This document shows positions 25,310-34,132 of a stretch of 64,000 nt of DNA, in pieces. Position 1 is the first letter of the stretch; each line of letters begins with the position of its first letter. This DNA comes from JALZVT01 sp039029135. Its GTDB lineage: Bacteria; Pseudomonadota; Gammaproteobacteria; Pseudomonadales; Azotimanducaceae. Location: positions 1-64,000 of the forward strand of contig JBCCGT010000005.1 of NCBI GenBank assembly GCA_039029135.1, written 5' to 3'. A model generated the notes under the pieces. The model saw only the letters and a program-made list of their open reading frames with translations. It was not told the DNA's origin and ran no database searches. Position numbers and translations under genes: made by a program.

Positions 25310-26599
25310 CTAAAGGGCCTTGATCAGCACGTACGAACCGCGGTCGGCGTCATAGCGCTCGGCCCGCGGGGCCGGCAGGTCGCCTGGCTCGCCGAGCGTG
25401 AAGCCGCGTTCCAGAAACCAGTCGGGTGCGGCCGTGGTCAGCGCGAACACCTTCGCGCTACCCAGGTCACGGGCGCGTCGCTCGGTCGCCGCCAGCAGCT
25501 GATCGCCGACGGGCGCGCGGCTGTTGCGCTGCAGCGGATGCGATGCGAGGCAGGCGAGCTCCACGGCGTCGTCAAAAGGCACGGCGGCGCAGCAGCCGAC
25601 CACCGCGCCGTCCACTTCCGCCACCAGATAGCGGTCCAGATCGCGTTCGATCTGCGCCCGGCTGCGCGCGACGAGCACGCCCTGAGCCTCGAGCGGTCGG
25701 GTGAGTGCGATGATCGCCGGCAGGTCGGCGTCGAGCGCCGCGCGCACGTTGCGATAGGGAGACTGGGAGAGCTGCGATCCCTGACCGTCGGCCGTGAACA
25801 GTTCAGCAAGCAGGGCGCCGTCGTCCACGTAGCTCACCTGCTGGCAGCGCGGTACGCCGCGCCGATTGGCGCTGAGCATCGCGCTCAGACGGCGGCGATC
25901 CGGATGATCGTCCGGTAGCGAGGCGATCACCTGTTCCATTTGTATGGGCGTGAGCTCAGGCAGCGCGCGTCCGTCGGCGTCGGCAATGAACGCATCGCTT
26001 GCGAATGTGATGAGCTTGTCCGCTTCCAACGCGACGGCTGCATCGGCCGCCAATTCTTCGGCTGCCAGGTTGTACAAAGCGCCGGAGCGGGAATAGCCCG
26101 AAGGCGGCAGCAGGACGATGGCGCCGCGCGACAACTCGGCGTCGATCGCGGCGCGTCGCAGCGAGCGAACCCGGCCCGTGTGCGCGTGATCCACACCGTC
26201 CATCACGCCCAGGGGCCGTGCGACCACAAAGTTGCCGCTAACGAGGTTGATCTCGGTCTGGTGCAGCGGGCTGCCGGGCAGTCCCGCCGAGAACATCCCC
26301 TCCAGCCGCACGCGGATCGCGGCCAGCGTCGCGGTGATGGTCTGCAGATCTTCGGCGTGTGTGATGCGCAGACCCGCGCGGGTCTCGGAGTTTGGCAGCG
26401 CGGCGTCGAATTGGGGCCGCGCGCCGTGCACCAGCACGACGCGCACGCCCAGCACGGCGAGCAGCGCGACATCGTGCACGATGTTGCGAAGATTCGGGTG
26501 CTCGATCGCCGCGCCGCACAGCGATACGACGAAGGTTTTGCCGCGATGCGCGCTGATGTACGGCGTGGTCTCGCGGAACCAGCTCGCGTAGTCCGTCAC
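25310..26599 (-). CDS. argA: N-acetylglutamate synthase (kinase-GNAT fusion)
   Basis: First enzyme of arginine synthesis in gammaproteobacteria. About 429 residues from the GTG at 26599 (GAGGACA upstream): an amino-acid-kinase domain (about 1-290; VVSLCGAAIEHP, VLVHGARPQ, LPPSGYS) that binds arginine, and a C-terminal GNAT domain (about 290-429; VDGAVVGCCAAVPF, ELACLASHPLQR, GDQLLAATERRA) that acetylates glutamate. The continuous frame to 28231 is not real: its upstream part is the wrong frame of the zinc-ribbon methyltransferase gene. An 83-base GC-rich spacer with repeated CCCCGG segments separates the two. Confidence 0.93.
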   Translation of the reverse strand: MTDYASWFRETTPYISAHRGKTFVVSLCGAAIEHPNLRNIVHDVALLAVLGVRVVLVHGARPQFDAALPNSETRAGLRITHAEDLQTITATLAAIRVRLEGMFSAGLPGSPLHQTEINLVSGNFVVARPLGVMDGVDHAHTGRVRSLRRAAIDAELSRGAIVLLPPSGYSRSGALYNLAAEELAADAAVALEADKLITFASDAFIADADGRALPELTPIQMEQVIASLPDDHPDRRRLSAMLSANRRGVPRCQQVSYVDDGALLAELFTADGQGSQLSQSPYRNVRAALDADLPAIIALTRPLEAQGVLVARSRAQIERDLDRYLVAEVDGAVVGCCAAVPFDDAVELACLASHPLQRNSRAPVGDQLLAATERRARDLGSAKVFALTTAAPDWFLERGFTLGEPGDLPAPRAERYDADRGSYVLIKAL

Positions 26600-26682
26600 T
26601 GTCCTCACCCTCTGCCGTCCCCGGGCGTGGCGCCGGGATCTGGGTCCCCGGAGCGTGGGCCCCAGGGCGCGGGCAGGGGAGT

Positions 26683-28191
26683 TTACCCGTTTCGCGCCGT
26701 TTGCAGCACGTCTCGCACGGCCAGCAGGGCGTTGGCCGGCGGTAGCTGATAGCGCCTGGCGACCAGCTCCGCGATGTCCCTGATCGTGCGCTCGCCGTCG
26801 ACCGCGCCCAGGACCTGCGCGGCCAGCAGGTGCCGCGCGCACGCGCCCTCCAGCACCGCGGTGCCCTCGATCGCCAGATCGTCGCCGTGGTCGTCTGCTG
26901 GCCGCGACTCGACGCTCGGTTCCGCGTCCTCGCGCTTGCGCGCGTGAAAGGTCAGCACCGATTCCTGGCGGCGATGCGCGCTGGCACCGGAACACGCGTA
27001 GGGGATCAGCCGGCGCTGGACCTTTTCGATAGCGAAACCCGTTGCCTGCGCCAGTTCCAAGAGCTCGTCCTGGCAGAGCTGTTCGCGCGGATCGCGCCCG
27101 TCGAAGACGCATGAGCCGGTGAAGATCCAGTGGCCGCCGGCTTCGAGCAGACGGTTGATTACGCCGGGCAGCGCGAGCGGCTGCTCCAGAATGTCCATCA
27201 GCCAGGGCGTCACGACAGTGCTGAACGAGCCAGGTGCGAACGGCGGTCGCAGCGCGTCGGCGACCACGAAGCGCAGGCCGCCGCTGCTCGTGCCGCGTTG
27301 GTCGGCACCGACCTGCAGGTCGGGCAGCGCTCGGCTGCGTCGCTCGACGGCAATCTGATCGATGCCGAGCGGCGCAAGCGGCATCTCGTGCATGCGCAGC
27401 AGGCCGCCGCGTGCCATGCGCGCCGCCACCGCCAGCAGCAGGGGATTGAAGTCGAGCAGCGTGGTTTCGCGCGGCTGCTGCGGATCGGCCGCCGCGTGCA
27501 GATCCAGTCCCAATCGTCCCGCACCGGCGCCCATGACCAGCGTCCGTGGGCCGTAGTCCGTTGGCTCGAGCACCCGCACCACGGCGTCGAGCGCGGCCGT
27601 TGGTGCCTCTTCTCCCCAGCACCAGTCGCGCAGCACCGAGTTGGCGTAGCTCAACAGTCCCTGCCGATTCGGCAGCACCAGCGCCGAATCCTGCGATGCG
27701 TCGTTGGCTTCGCGCCACGCGTCCATTGCGTTCAACGGTTGCAGCAGCGCTTCGATCTCTTCGAGCTGTGCCCGGCGACCCCGCAGTTCGCCGCGAATCC
27801 TGCGCCGCGTGGTCGCAGAGATCGTCGCGTCGCGCAGCGCATCGAACGCGCGACTGCGATGGTCGCGGGTCTCTGCCCGCACGGCGTTGAGCCGCTGCCA
27901 CCAGCCGGCGGCGGTGGCGTTTGGATCGGCGAACAGCCAAGGGACGCGAAAGTCGTCGAAGACGATCTCGGGATAGCGCTGAGCGCAGCCCTCGCAGCGT
28001 AGCCCGTCCTGCTCTGCCGACTCCTGATTTGGCTCCGCCTTGATTCTCAACAGGGCACCGCCGCACGCGGGACAAGCCCAACGTGTCGCGTCCTCGGCCG
28101 TCGTGTCGGCCGCGAGTTCCTGTCGTGGTCGCAGCGCTCGTTCGCAGGCGTCGAATTCGGGCGCCAGTGCTTGGCTCGCGGAATAGCTCAT
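26683..28191 (-). CDS. Zinc-ribbon / methyltransferase / PqqD-like three-part protein
   Basis: 502 residues. An N-terminal Cys4 zinc ribbon (C40, C43, C66, C69) opens the protein. The middle is a methyltransferase-like domain with LVMGAGAGRLGLDLHA (about 230-245), LLDFNPLLL and VVTPWLMDILEQPL...GGHWIFTG, resembling N2227/carnosine-methyltransferase proteins. The last about 65 residues (ARHLLAAQVLGAVDGERTI, RDIAELVARRYQLPP) look like a PqqD-type winged helix, the fold used for peptide recognition in RiPP pathways. It overlaps the preceding Tat-substrate gene by 4 bases and so belongs to the cytochrome-containing operon above it. Function unknown; the fusion hints at modification of a peptide or protein. 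Confidence 0.75.
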   Translation of the reverse strand: MSYSASQALAPEFDACERALRPRQELAADTTAEDATRWACPACGGALLRIKAEPNQESAEQDGLRCEGCAQRYPEIVFDDFRVPWLFADPNATAAGWWQRLNAVRAETRDHRSRAFDALRDATISATTRRRIRGELRGRRAQLEEIEALLQPLNAMDAWREANDASQDSALVLPNRQGLLSYANSVLRDWCWGEEAPTAALDAVVRVLEPTDYGPRTLVMGAGAGRLGLDLHAAADPQQPRETTLLDFNPLLLAVAARMARGGLLRMHEMPLAPLGIDQIAVERRSRALPDLQVGADQRGTSSGGLRFVVADALRPPFAPGSFSTVVTPWLMDILEQPLALPGVINRLLEAGGHWIFTGSCVFDGRDPREQLCQDELLELAQATGFAIEKVQRRLIPYACSGASAHRRQESVLTFHARKREDAEPSVESRPADDHGDDLAIEGTAVLEGACARHLLAAQVLGAVDGERTIRDIAELVARRYQLPPANALLAVRDVLQTARNG

Positions 28192-29699
28192 ACGATGGAC
28201 TCAAAGGCAATGAAGGGATCGACGGCCGCACCCGAACCCAGACTCGGATTGTTCAGCACCATCGGAAACAGCGCCTGCTCCCCGTGCAGGCCGAGATAGT
28301 TCAGCACCACAAGCTCCGCCAGAGTGGTCACGCTGTTCGCGAACGGCGTCGCGCCCGTTTCGACGTTGCCCTCCGATCGAAAGCTGCCTAGCTGCTGCGA
28401 GGCCGCGCCGTTGCGCAGAGTGGGTCGCCCGCCGGGACTGTAGGCGAGAATGAAGCTGGCCGCCGTTTGCGAGTTGTCGCTGCGCCAGCGAAATTTCGTC
28501 ACGCCCTGGCCGTCGTCTTCGGGGTTGCGCGTATCCGCGGCGACCGAACCGTCGGAGAAGCCGTAGATCATCAGCGGCTTGTTCAAGCGAGCGGCATATT
28601 CCAGCGATGCGCCGATGGCCTGCCCGACGACGAAGTCCTTGCCGTCTGTTTCGGGTCGTGGGTCCTGGTGATAGTCGCGGCCGCCGAACGTCACCGTGCC
28701 GGCCCCGCCGTAGCCGTTGATGACCACCTTCATGGCGGCGGCGGTCTCCTCGAAGTTGTCGCCCGTCAGCTCGTTGCCGGGGAAGATATCCTGCAGCAGC
28801 GCGTCCTGCGTCGGATCGAGATCTGTGGGCGAGATGGGCGTAGAGAAGGTGGCGACGGCCTTGTCGAAACCGCACTGCACCAGCTCCTTGGTGGCCTGCG
28901 CCTCGTTGATCTGGCCCAGCTTCAGCGCGGTAATCACCGCGCTCACCGCGCTGATCTGGTCGTGGGGCACGCCGCCCGTGTCGCCGCCGGCCAGCCCCGT
29001 CGCATCCCGCGCGTTACGCACGCGCGTGGGTCGCAGATCCGTCTGGATCATCGACTGGGGCGCGTCCGAGCGGCCGCCCGACGTGCCGCCGCGGCTGCCG
29101 ATAGTCGGGGCGAACTCGCCCGACGCGCCGGCGCGAGCGATGCCGTAGATCGGATTATGCGGGTTGTTGCCCGTATCGTTTTCCGAGCGCGCGGGGATGA
29201 CGGTGCCGTTCGTGTTGGCGCGCGTCGCGGCGCTCGTCTTGTCCAGCATGCCCCGCAGCAGCGGGCTGTTCGGGTGCATGGCGAGGCCGAAGCTGCGATC
29301 GACGCCGACGTTCTGCGGAATGATGGCCTCGGGCAGCCCGAGCTTGGCGTAGCCGTCTGCGGACAGGAAGTCTTCCTGGCCGCCGTTGCCGCCGACCATG
29401 ATGTTCGAGCCGGCGATGTTCGCGCCACCCGCCTGGTCGAAGGCGAGGAAAGGGATCTTGCCGGCGCCCAACGCCGGATTGTTGTCGATCACGCACTCGG
29501 CGTGCGCGCTGCGGGACAGCAGCGTCGCGATGCAGGGCAACAGAACCGTTGCCGAGCCTTTTATCAAGCCGCGAGCGATAAACTCCCGCCGTGTGCGCGG
29601 CGGCGCGTGGCCGGTGCGCTCGCAGTTCTCCCGCACGCGGGATTCGAACTGTCTGCCGAGCGCCTCGCGGCGGCGAAAATGGTCTTTGTATCGAGACAT
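28188..29699 (-). CDS. Probable Tat-exported protein (DUF1501-like)
   Basis: 503 residues. AAGGAG abuts the ATG at 29705 but is correctly spaced (6 bases) for the ATG at 29699, which I take as the start. A Tat-type signal follows a long charged leader: PRTRREFIARGLIKG, then a hydrophobic stretch ending SRSAHA (about residue 67). The mature protein (AFDQAGGANIAG, FGLAMHPNSPLLRGML, MIYGFSDGSVAADT) faintly resembles the DUF1501 family; the assignment is tentative. It is the third gene of the operon with the CxxCH protein and the LamG lipoprotein, and its stop overlaps the next start. Confidence 0.7.
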   Translation of the reverse strand: MSRYKDHFRRREALGRQFESRVRENCERTGHAPPRTRREFIARGLIKGSATVLLPCIATLLSRSAHAECVIDNNPALGAGKIPFLAFDQAGGANIAGSNIMVGGNGGQEDFLSADGYAKLGLPEAIIPQNVGVDRSFGLAMHPNSPLLRGMLDKTSAATRANTNGTVIPARSENDTGNNPHNPIYGIARAGASGEFAPTIGSRGGTSGGRSDAPQSMIQTDLRPTRVRNARDATGLAGGDTGGVPHDQISAVSAVITALKLGQINEAQATKELVQCGFDKAVATFSTPISPTDLDPTQDALLQDIFPGNELTGDNFEETAAAMKVVINGYGGAGTVTFGGRDYHQDPRPETDGKDFVVGQAIGASLEYAARLNKPLMIYGFSDGSVAADTRNPEDDGQGVTKFRWRSDNSQTAASFILAYSPGGRPTLRNGAASQQLGSFRSEGNVETGATPFANSVTTLAELVVLNYLGLHGEQALFPMVLNNPSLGSGAAVDPFIAFESIV

Positions 29700-29778
29700 G
29701 TTCATCTCCTTGCGGGCCGTCCGTGGCCGCTTGTCACTATTCATCGTTGGAACGCGATTGATCGGTGGAACGCGCGGG

Positions 29779-32484
29779 TTAGAACAGGGTGACCGCGCCG
29801 CTTGCGAGCACTGCGGCGCACGCGGCCTGCAGCACGTCGCGACCCGCTGCACCGTTGCAGCCGTCGGCGCAGCCGAGCTGATCGATGAGCCCGACCACCG
29901 CCTGGCTCACGTCGGCCGTTGCCGGCTGATTCGCGAGTCCGTTGCCGATGAAGCGCTCGTAGAGCTTGTCTGCGATCAGCGGTTTGTCGACGGCGCCGTC
30001 GACGCGGCACGCCCCGAACAGCGCGTTGCAGCGTCCGCCGTTGTTCACCAGCGCGCCGCAGTAGGTCACCGCCAGTCGTTGGATGGCGATCTGGCCCGAG
30101 GGCCCGAAGGCCAGCGGATCGTTGGTGGCCGGCAGCTGCCCGCGCAGCTCCGCGTAGGCGTTCGCCACCGCGTTGTCGGTCGTCGGCACGTCCGTCAGGC
30201 TCGACATGGTGTCGTTGAGCTGAGCGAACGAGCGCAGTCCGACGTCGGGTTCCTCGACATCGATGGGCGCGGGCGGCGGCACCGCCGGCGCAATCGCGTC
30301 GGGGCTGCCCGTCGCGTTGCCCAGCAGCTCGAACTCCAGTCGGAACTGGTCCTGCTCGACGCCGAGCGTCGCCGGTATGACCGCACCCAACTCGGACAGC
30401 AGCGTGCCGCTGTCGGCGGTCGTATCGATGCGACGGAACGCCTGCGCCGCGACCGGTATCGACTCGTTGACGCTGATGCGCAGATTCTTGATGCGCAGCG
30501 CGTTCACGTCGCCGACATAGGTCGGTTCCGCGAACAGGTACGAGGCGTTGTCGATCTGCGTTGCGATCATGTCGATGCGACCCGGCTGACCGATGGCGCC
30601 TGCGAGGTCGAAGCTGAGGCTTGCGAGACTGCCGGTGCCGGCCTCGAAGTTCTGCTGTACCTGCTCAGGCGTCAGCGCCGCGTCGTGGATGGCCACCAGC
30701 TTCAGCACGCCTTGCCACAGCCGTTCGTCCGTCGTCTCGTTGCCTAGCACCAGCGTCTGTCCGGCGATCCACTCCAGCGTGTCGGGCTCGGCCTCCGTGA
30801 TCGCGAGCGCGCCGTTGATATAGATCGAACGGCCGTTCGCCGGGTCGAAGGTCGCGGCGACGTGGGTCAGTTCGAGCGCCACCTCGGGCGTCAGCGCTTC
30901 CAGCGCCGGCGTGCCGTTGTTGTTGGTGCTCGCCGCCCGGTTGCGCAGCTGGTAGTAGATGGCGTTTTGACCGAGCGTGAAATTGCGCTCGCCGAAGCCA
31001 TTCGACAGCGTCACGATCCGCGCGGGTCCGTCCTGCGCCGCGTTATCCGGAATCACCCAGGCCTCTACCGTCATCGATCCGCTCGCGCTGATCGCGTCGG
31101 TCAGCCGCTGGCTCGCGGCGGTGCTCGCCTGGGCCTTGCCGGAGACGATGCGCAGGCCGCCGCCGTCGACCCATTCCGTGCCTTGCAGGCCGAGAGCGAT
31201 CGGCGCGCCGACGCCGCTCGTGTCGGTCGTCGTGTCGCCGGTACCCTCGAGGAATTCGAAGCGGGCGATCAGGTTCGCCTCTGCGCGCGGGACCGCTGCG
31301 TCGACCGCGTTGGCAAAGCTGGTGCTCGCGCTAACGGCGGCCGCGGGCGGCGGTGGTTCTGGGGGCGCGGCCTGCGCCTTCCAGCTCTCGATCGCGGCCA
31401 GGAACGCCGCTGCGATGCGATCGCACTCGGCCACGCCGCCGCAGTTGTGGCGATCCGTCGCGGCGCGCAGATAGATGCGCGAATTGGTCGGATTTTGCAC
31501 GTCTACCTTCTGCTGACTGATCAGCACGCTATAGGAGCTGGTGACATCGGTCACCGCGTACAGCGGCTGCACGAGATTGGCGTGGCAGCCGACGCAGAAG
31601 TTCGCCGGGTCGATCAACAGCGGATGCAGCGTTGCCGCGAACAGCGCTACGTCTTCCGGCAGCGGTTCCATGGGCGGATCGTCGTCGACGGGCGGCGGCA
31701 TCTCGTCCTCAGGCGGATCTGCCGGCGGCGGGTCGTCGACCGGCGGTTCTTCCGGCGGCGGGTCATCTGCGGGCGGATCCTCCGCAGGCGGGTCATCTGC
31801 GGGCGGGTCGTCCGCGGGCGGCGGCTCAGACGGCGGCTCCGTCGGTGGCTCCGGAGGTGGCTCCGAAGGTGGGTTGCCCGCGCTCGCGAGAATCTGCCAC
31901 TGGCTGATCGCGGCGCTGAAGTTCGAGGCGATCGCATCACATTCGCCGTCGTTGCCACAGTTGTGTCGATCCAGCGCGGCGCGCTGCACTACCCGCGATG
32001 CGCCCGGATCGCCGAGATCGACGATCTCCGCAAGTTGAGTGGCGCCGTAGGCGTCGTCGAGGTTCGCGTTGGCGAACGTCGGGGCCTGCAGGCTCGCGTG
32101 ACAAACGACGCAGCGATTTTCCATCGCGGTGAACTCGACGTGCAGCGTCATGCCAAACAACGTCTTGTCGTCGGGCGGCGGGTCAGCGGGCGGATCGGCG
32201 GGCGGTGGGTCCGCAGGCGGATCAGCCGGCGGCGGATCGCCGGGCGCCGGATCCTGCGGCGGGTCCTGGGGTGGATCGGCCGGCGGAGGATCCTGCGGCG
32301 GATCGGCGGGCGGCGGGTCCGCGGGCGGGGTCACCGGCGCATCCGCAGCAGGCGGATCCTCGGCGGGGTCATCGCCGCTCGGCAGCGCTTCTTCCGGCTG
32401 GATACAGCCGCCGAGCGCGAAGAGCAGCGCGAACGCGGCGGCGAGGCGCAGCATGTTTTTGTTGCGGGGAGTTCGAGTACGCAT
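29779..32484 (-). CDS. Lipoprotein with two CxxCH arms, Pro-rich linkers and LamG-like domain
   Basis: 901 residues. A lipoprotein signal ends in FALGGC (residue 27 from the first ATG; a later ATG at residue 11 is also possible). Two acidic-proline linkers of 70-75 residues follow, alternating with two similar modules of about 90 residues, each with one heme-c motif: CVVCH (32098-32112) and CVGCH (31582-31596), and each with a DRHNCG...ECD motif. Next is a concanavalin/LamG-like domain (FEFLEGTGDTTTDTSG, MTVEAWVIPDN, IYINGALAI) and a C-terminal region with cysteine pairs (RCNALFGACR, GCADGC). It would be a surface- or periplasm-anchored binding protein with one-heme arms. It starts 3 bases after the upstream gene. 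Confidence 0.82.
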   Translation of the reverse strand: MRTRTPRNKNMLRLAAAFALLFALGGCIQPEEALPSGDDPAEDPPAADAPVTPPADPPPADPPQDPPPADPPQDPPQDPAPGDPPPADPPADPPPADPPADPPPDDKTLFGMTLHVEFTAMENRCVVCHASLQAPTFANANLDDAYGATQLAEIVDLGDPGASRVVQRAALDRHNCGNDGECDAIASNFSAAISQWQILASAGNPPSEPPPEPPTEPPSEPPPADDPPADDPPAEDPPADDPPPEEPPVDDPPPADPPEDEMPPPVDDDPPMEPLPEDVALFAATLHPLLIDPANFCVGCHANLVQPLYAVTDVTSSYSVLISQQKVDVQNPTNSRIYLRAATDRHNCGGVAECDRIAAAFLAAIESWKAQAAPPEPPPPAAAVSASTSFANAVDAAVPRAEANLIARFEFLEGTGDTTTDTSGVGAPIALGLQGTEWVDGGGLRIVSGKAQASTAASQRLTDAISASGSMTVEAWVIPDNAAQDGPARIVTLSNGFGERNFTLGQNAIYYQLRNRAASTNNNGTPALEALTPEVALELTHVAATFDPANGRSIYINGALAITEAEPDTLEWIAGQTLVLGNETTDERLWQGVLKLVAIHDAALTPEQVQQNFEAGTGSLASLSFDLAGAIGQPGRIDMIATQIDNASYLFAEPTYVGDVNALRIKNLRISVNESIPVAAQAFRRIDTTADSGTLLSELGAVIPATLGVEQDQFRLEFELLGNATGSPDAIAPAVPPPAPIDVEEPDVGLRSFAQLNDTMSSLTDVPTTDNAVANAYAELRGQLPATNDPLAFGPSGQIAIQRLAVTYCGALVNNGGRCNALFGACRVDGAVDKPLIADKLYERFIGNGLANQPATADVSQAVVGLIDQLGCADGCNGAAGRDVLQAACAAVLASGAVTLF
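31662..31875 (-). repeat. Pro/Asp-rich coding repeat (linker 2)
   Basis: Imperfect tandem units of 12-15 bases encoding PPADD, PPAEDPP and PPEEPP variants inside the LamG lipoprotein gene. The encoded linker is acidic and extended, separating the two heme-motif modules. Such units are prone to slippage, so length may vary between strains. Confidence 0.8.
32161..32382 (-). repeat. Pro/Asp-rich coding repeat (linker 1)
   Basis: Units of mostly 12-15 bases encoding PPADPP and PPQDPP variants, directly after the lipobox of the LamG lipoprotein. It would hold the first heme-motif module away from the membrane. The composition differs from linker 2 (Ala/Gln rather than Glu-rich), although both are clearly the same kind of sequence. 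Confidence 0.8.
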
Positions 32485-32487
32485 GGC

Positions 32488-33660
32488 CTAGTCCCCCATA
32501 CAGTGCACGGCCACGTGTGCGAACGCGGTCTGCATGTTGCGGTTGTCGGCCTCGAACGCGTTCGCGATGGTCTGCACCGCGTTTACATCCGCCGTCCCGT
32601 TGGGCGTGCGATGGCACACCTTCTCGAAGACGCGCTGCACCTGACACTCCGCGAAGCGACGGGTCTGCGCGAGTTCCTGTCCCAGACTCTTGGCGCCGGT
32701 GCCCGAACCCATGCCCGACCAGCCGATGTGGCTGTTCGGTCCGGTGCGCCAGTAATTCACCCAGGAGTCGCCGAGCGTGCGAAAGCCGTTGCGAAACACG
32801 CCCGCGTCGCGCAGGTACTTCGGCTGTACGTTGCCGTTTGTGTAGACCAGCTGCGTCAGGTCGGGGTCGAAGTCGTAGTAGGCGAAGGCGCCGGCGAGGC
32901 CATCCAGCCCGGCGTGACAGGCGAGGCAGTCGTTCAGAAAGATCGCGCTGTCGCCGCCCGGCGAGCGCGTGACGTCCTGCCGGATGCGATCCGGCCACGC
33001 GGTGACATCGCGCAGATCCTCCTGATCCAGACACATGAAGTTGAGCATCGCAAAGCGCACCGCCGCGCGATTGGTACCCGCGACAAGAAATGCCTCTGAA
33101 AATCCGCGCGACGTCATCACGCCCGCGGTCGCCGCGGCGTCGAGATCCGTGAGCGCAGACTGGGTACTCTGCACCAGCATGCCGGGATCGCTGAGATCCA
33201 CGCCCTCGCTTTGCAGGTCGAGGTAGTGGGCGTTGTCGTTCGCGGCGAACGCGACATTGGTCGCCGCGTTCGATCCGATGTAGACGATGTCCTCGAACAG
33301 CACCCGATCGAACGGCACCGCGTCGCGAACCATGCCGACGATCGTCGCCGTCGTATCGTTCAGATCGGTATAGATCGATCGATCGCGATTGCTAAAGGGC
33401 GTGGCGAACTCACGCACGGTCGTGTTGTAAAACGCCGGGTTTGTGAGTGCGATGAAGGCGGCGGCGGTGGCATCCCCCGCGTCAATCTGCGCCGTCATGC
33501 CGGCGAGGGTTTCTGCGGTTGGCGGTACGCCGGTCAGGCGGTCGTGGATGCGGCGTGCCTGCTCTGTCGATCCGGCCTTTGCGTCGGCCAAGATCAGGCA
33601 AAGACAGACCGCCAGCGTGCCGCGCAACAGGCTGCGCGGTCGCGGTCTTGAACGAGTCAT
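32488..33660 (-). CDS. Exported single-CxxCH cytochrome-like protein
   Basis: 390 residues from the ATG at 33660, with AGGGGACC upstream; a signal peptide ends near LADAKA (about residue 29). The mature N-terminus TEQARRIHDRLTGVPPTAETL resembles the start of planctomycete-type DUF1549 cytochromes. One heme-c motif is present, DCLACHAGLDG (about 250), plus a C-terminal CQVQRVFEKVCHR segment. It is the first gene of a minus-strand operon with the LamG lipoprotein and Tat substrate, and its promoter faces the multiheme operon across a 472-base region. Role unknown; periplasmic electron transfer is likely. Confidence 0.78.
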   Translation of the reverse strand: MTRSRPRPRSLLRGTLAVCLCLILADAKAGSTEQARRIHDRLTGVPPTAETLAGMTAQIDAGDATAAAFIALTNPAFYNTTVREFATPFSNRDRSIYTDLNDTTATIVGMVRDAVPFDRVLFEDIVYIGSNAATNVAFAANDNAHYLDLQSEGVDLSDPGMLVQSTQSALTDLDAAATAGVMTSRGFSEAFLVAGTNRAAVRFAMLNFMCLDQEDLRDVTAWPDRIRQDVTRSPGGDSAIFLNDCLACHAGLDGLAGAFAYYDFDPDLTQLVYTNGNVQPKYLRDAGVFRNGFRTLGDSWVNYWRTGPNSHIGWSGMGSGTGAKSLGQELAQTRRFAECQVQRVFEKVCHRTPNGTADVNAVQTIANAFEADNRNMQTAFAHVAVHCMGD

Positions 33661-33920
33661 TTTCTGGTCCCCTGATACTGCTGTTGAACAGGCTCTTGAA
33701 TCCAAGAGCTCACCGGATCGGAGCTGTCTCCGCACCCGCGTGTCCCCAGCGCCCCCAGGGCAAGGCTGGATAAAGCCTAAAGAGGCTTGCTGCCGTGGCC
33801 TTGCGCTGTGCGCTGAGTCCATCGGCGGCGTCTTGTCGCGTCCCGGCGCCATGTTCCAGCATGGCCGGCAGCAATTCCTTGCGACCGTTGCGAGAGTGTT
33901 ATTCGCCTGTATTTGTAAGT

Positions 33921-33938
33921 GTGTGAGCCGCGTCACAC
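33921..33938 (+). promoter_or_regulatory. CRP-type site
   Basis: GTGTGA-N6-TCACAC, an 18-base palindrome containing the exact CRP core TGTGA-N6-TCACA. It is about 270 bases from the minus-strand start (33660) and 195 from the plus-strand start (34133). Recognition by a Crp/Fnr-superfamily regulator is likely; no crp gene is in the window. Confidence 0.55.
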
Positions 33939-34057
33939 TGCGCGCGATGGGCGAGAAAAATGTTGTCGCAGTTGGTCCACAAATGCGGCAGCGGGTCACC
34001 CGAAGTTCGGTAGTGCGTCACATCCTTGGCCCGGATCCCGTGATCGCTCAGCAATGT

Positions 34058-34071
34058 GTGATCAACATCAA
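34058..34071 (+). promoter_or_regulatory. FNR-like box
   Basis: GTGAT-CAAC-ATCAA matches the FNR consensus TTGAT-N4-ATCAA at 9 of 10 defined bases. It lies 62 bases before the start of the multiheme operon, a distance suited to an activator. If real, it would tie the operon to oxygen limitation. Confidence 0.45.
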
Positions 34072-34132
34072 AGGCGCGGTGGGTGCGTTGCGCGACAGTA
34101 GCGGCCGCGTAAAGGGGACCAAGTGCACGCCT

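Larger units (their letters stand above)
33661..34132 (+). promoter_or_regulatory. Divergent regulatory region between the two cytochrome operons
   Basis: 472 bases without a supported gene, although a plus-strand frame runs through it. It must contain promoters for both operons. Two regulator-type sites are visible (33921-33938 and 34058-34071, listed separately). I see no strong sigma-70 pair. Confidence 0.5.

Noticed and set aside
26600..26682. GC-rich CCCCGG repeats between methyltransferase and argA as a terminator
   Set aside because: Several competing pairings, no T-run; a leader or REP-like element is equally possible.
26600..28231. Upstream extension of the ArgA frame (973 codons in total, minus strand)
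   Set aside because: It is Arg-rich frame-shadow of the methyltransferase gene in another frame of the same strand; ArgA starts at its GTG at 26599.
31662..32382. Regular repeats as a possible CRISPR array
   Set aside because: The repeats are short in-frame Pro/Asp codon units without unique spacers of constant length.
30862..33099. Plus-strand open frame of about 745 codons
   Set aside because: Composition is Arg/Gly/Val-rich without domains; it is the complement of the LamG lipoprotein and cytochrome-like genes.
33443..34132. N-terminal extension of the di-heme b protein through the divergent region
   Set aside because: It would cross the promoters and regulator sites, and the sequence has no domain character.
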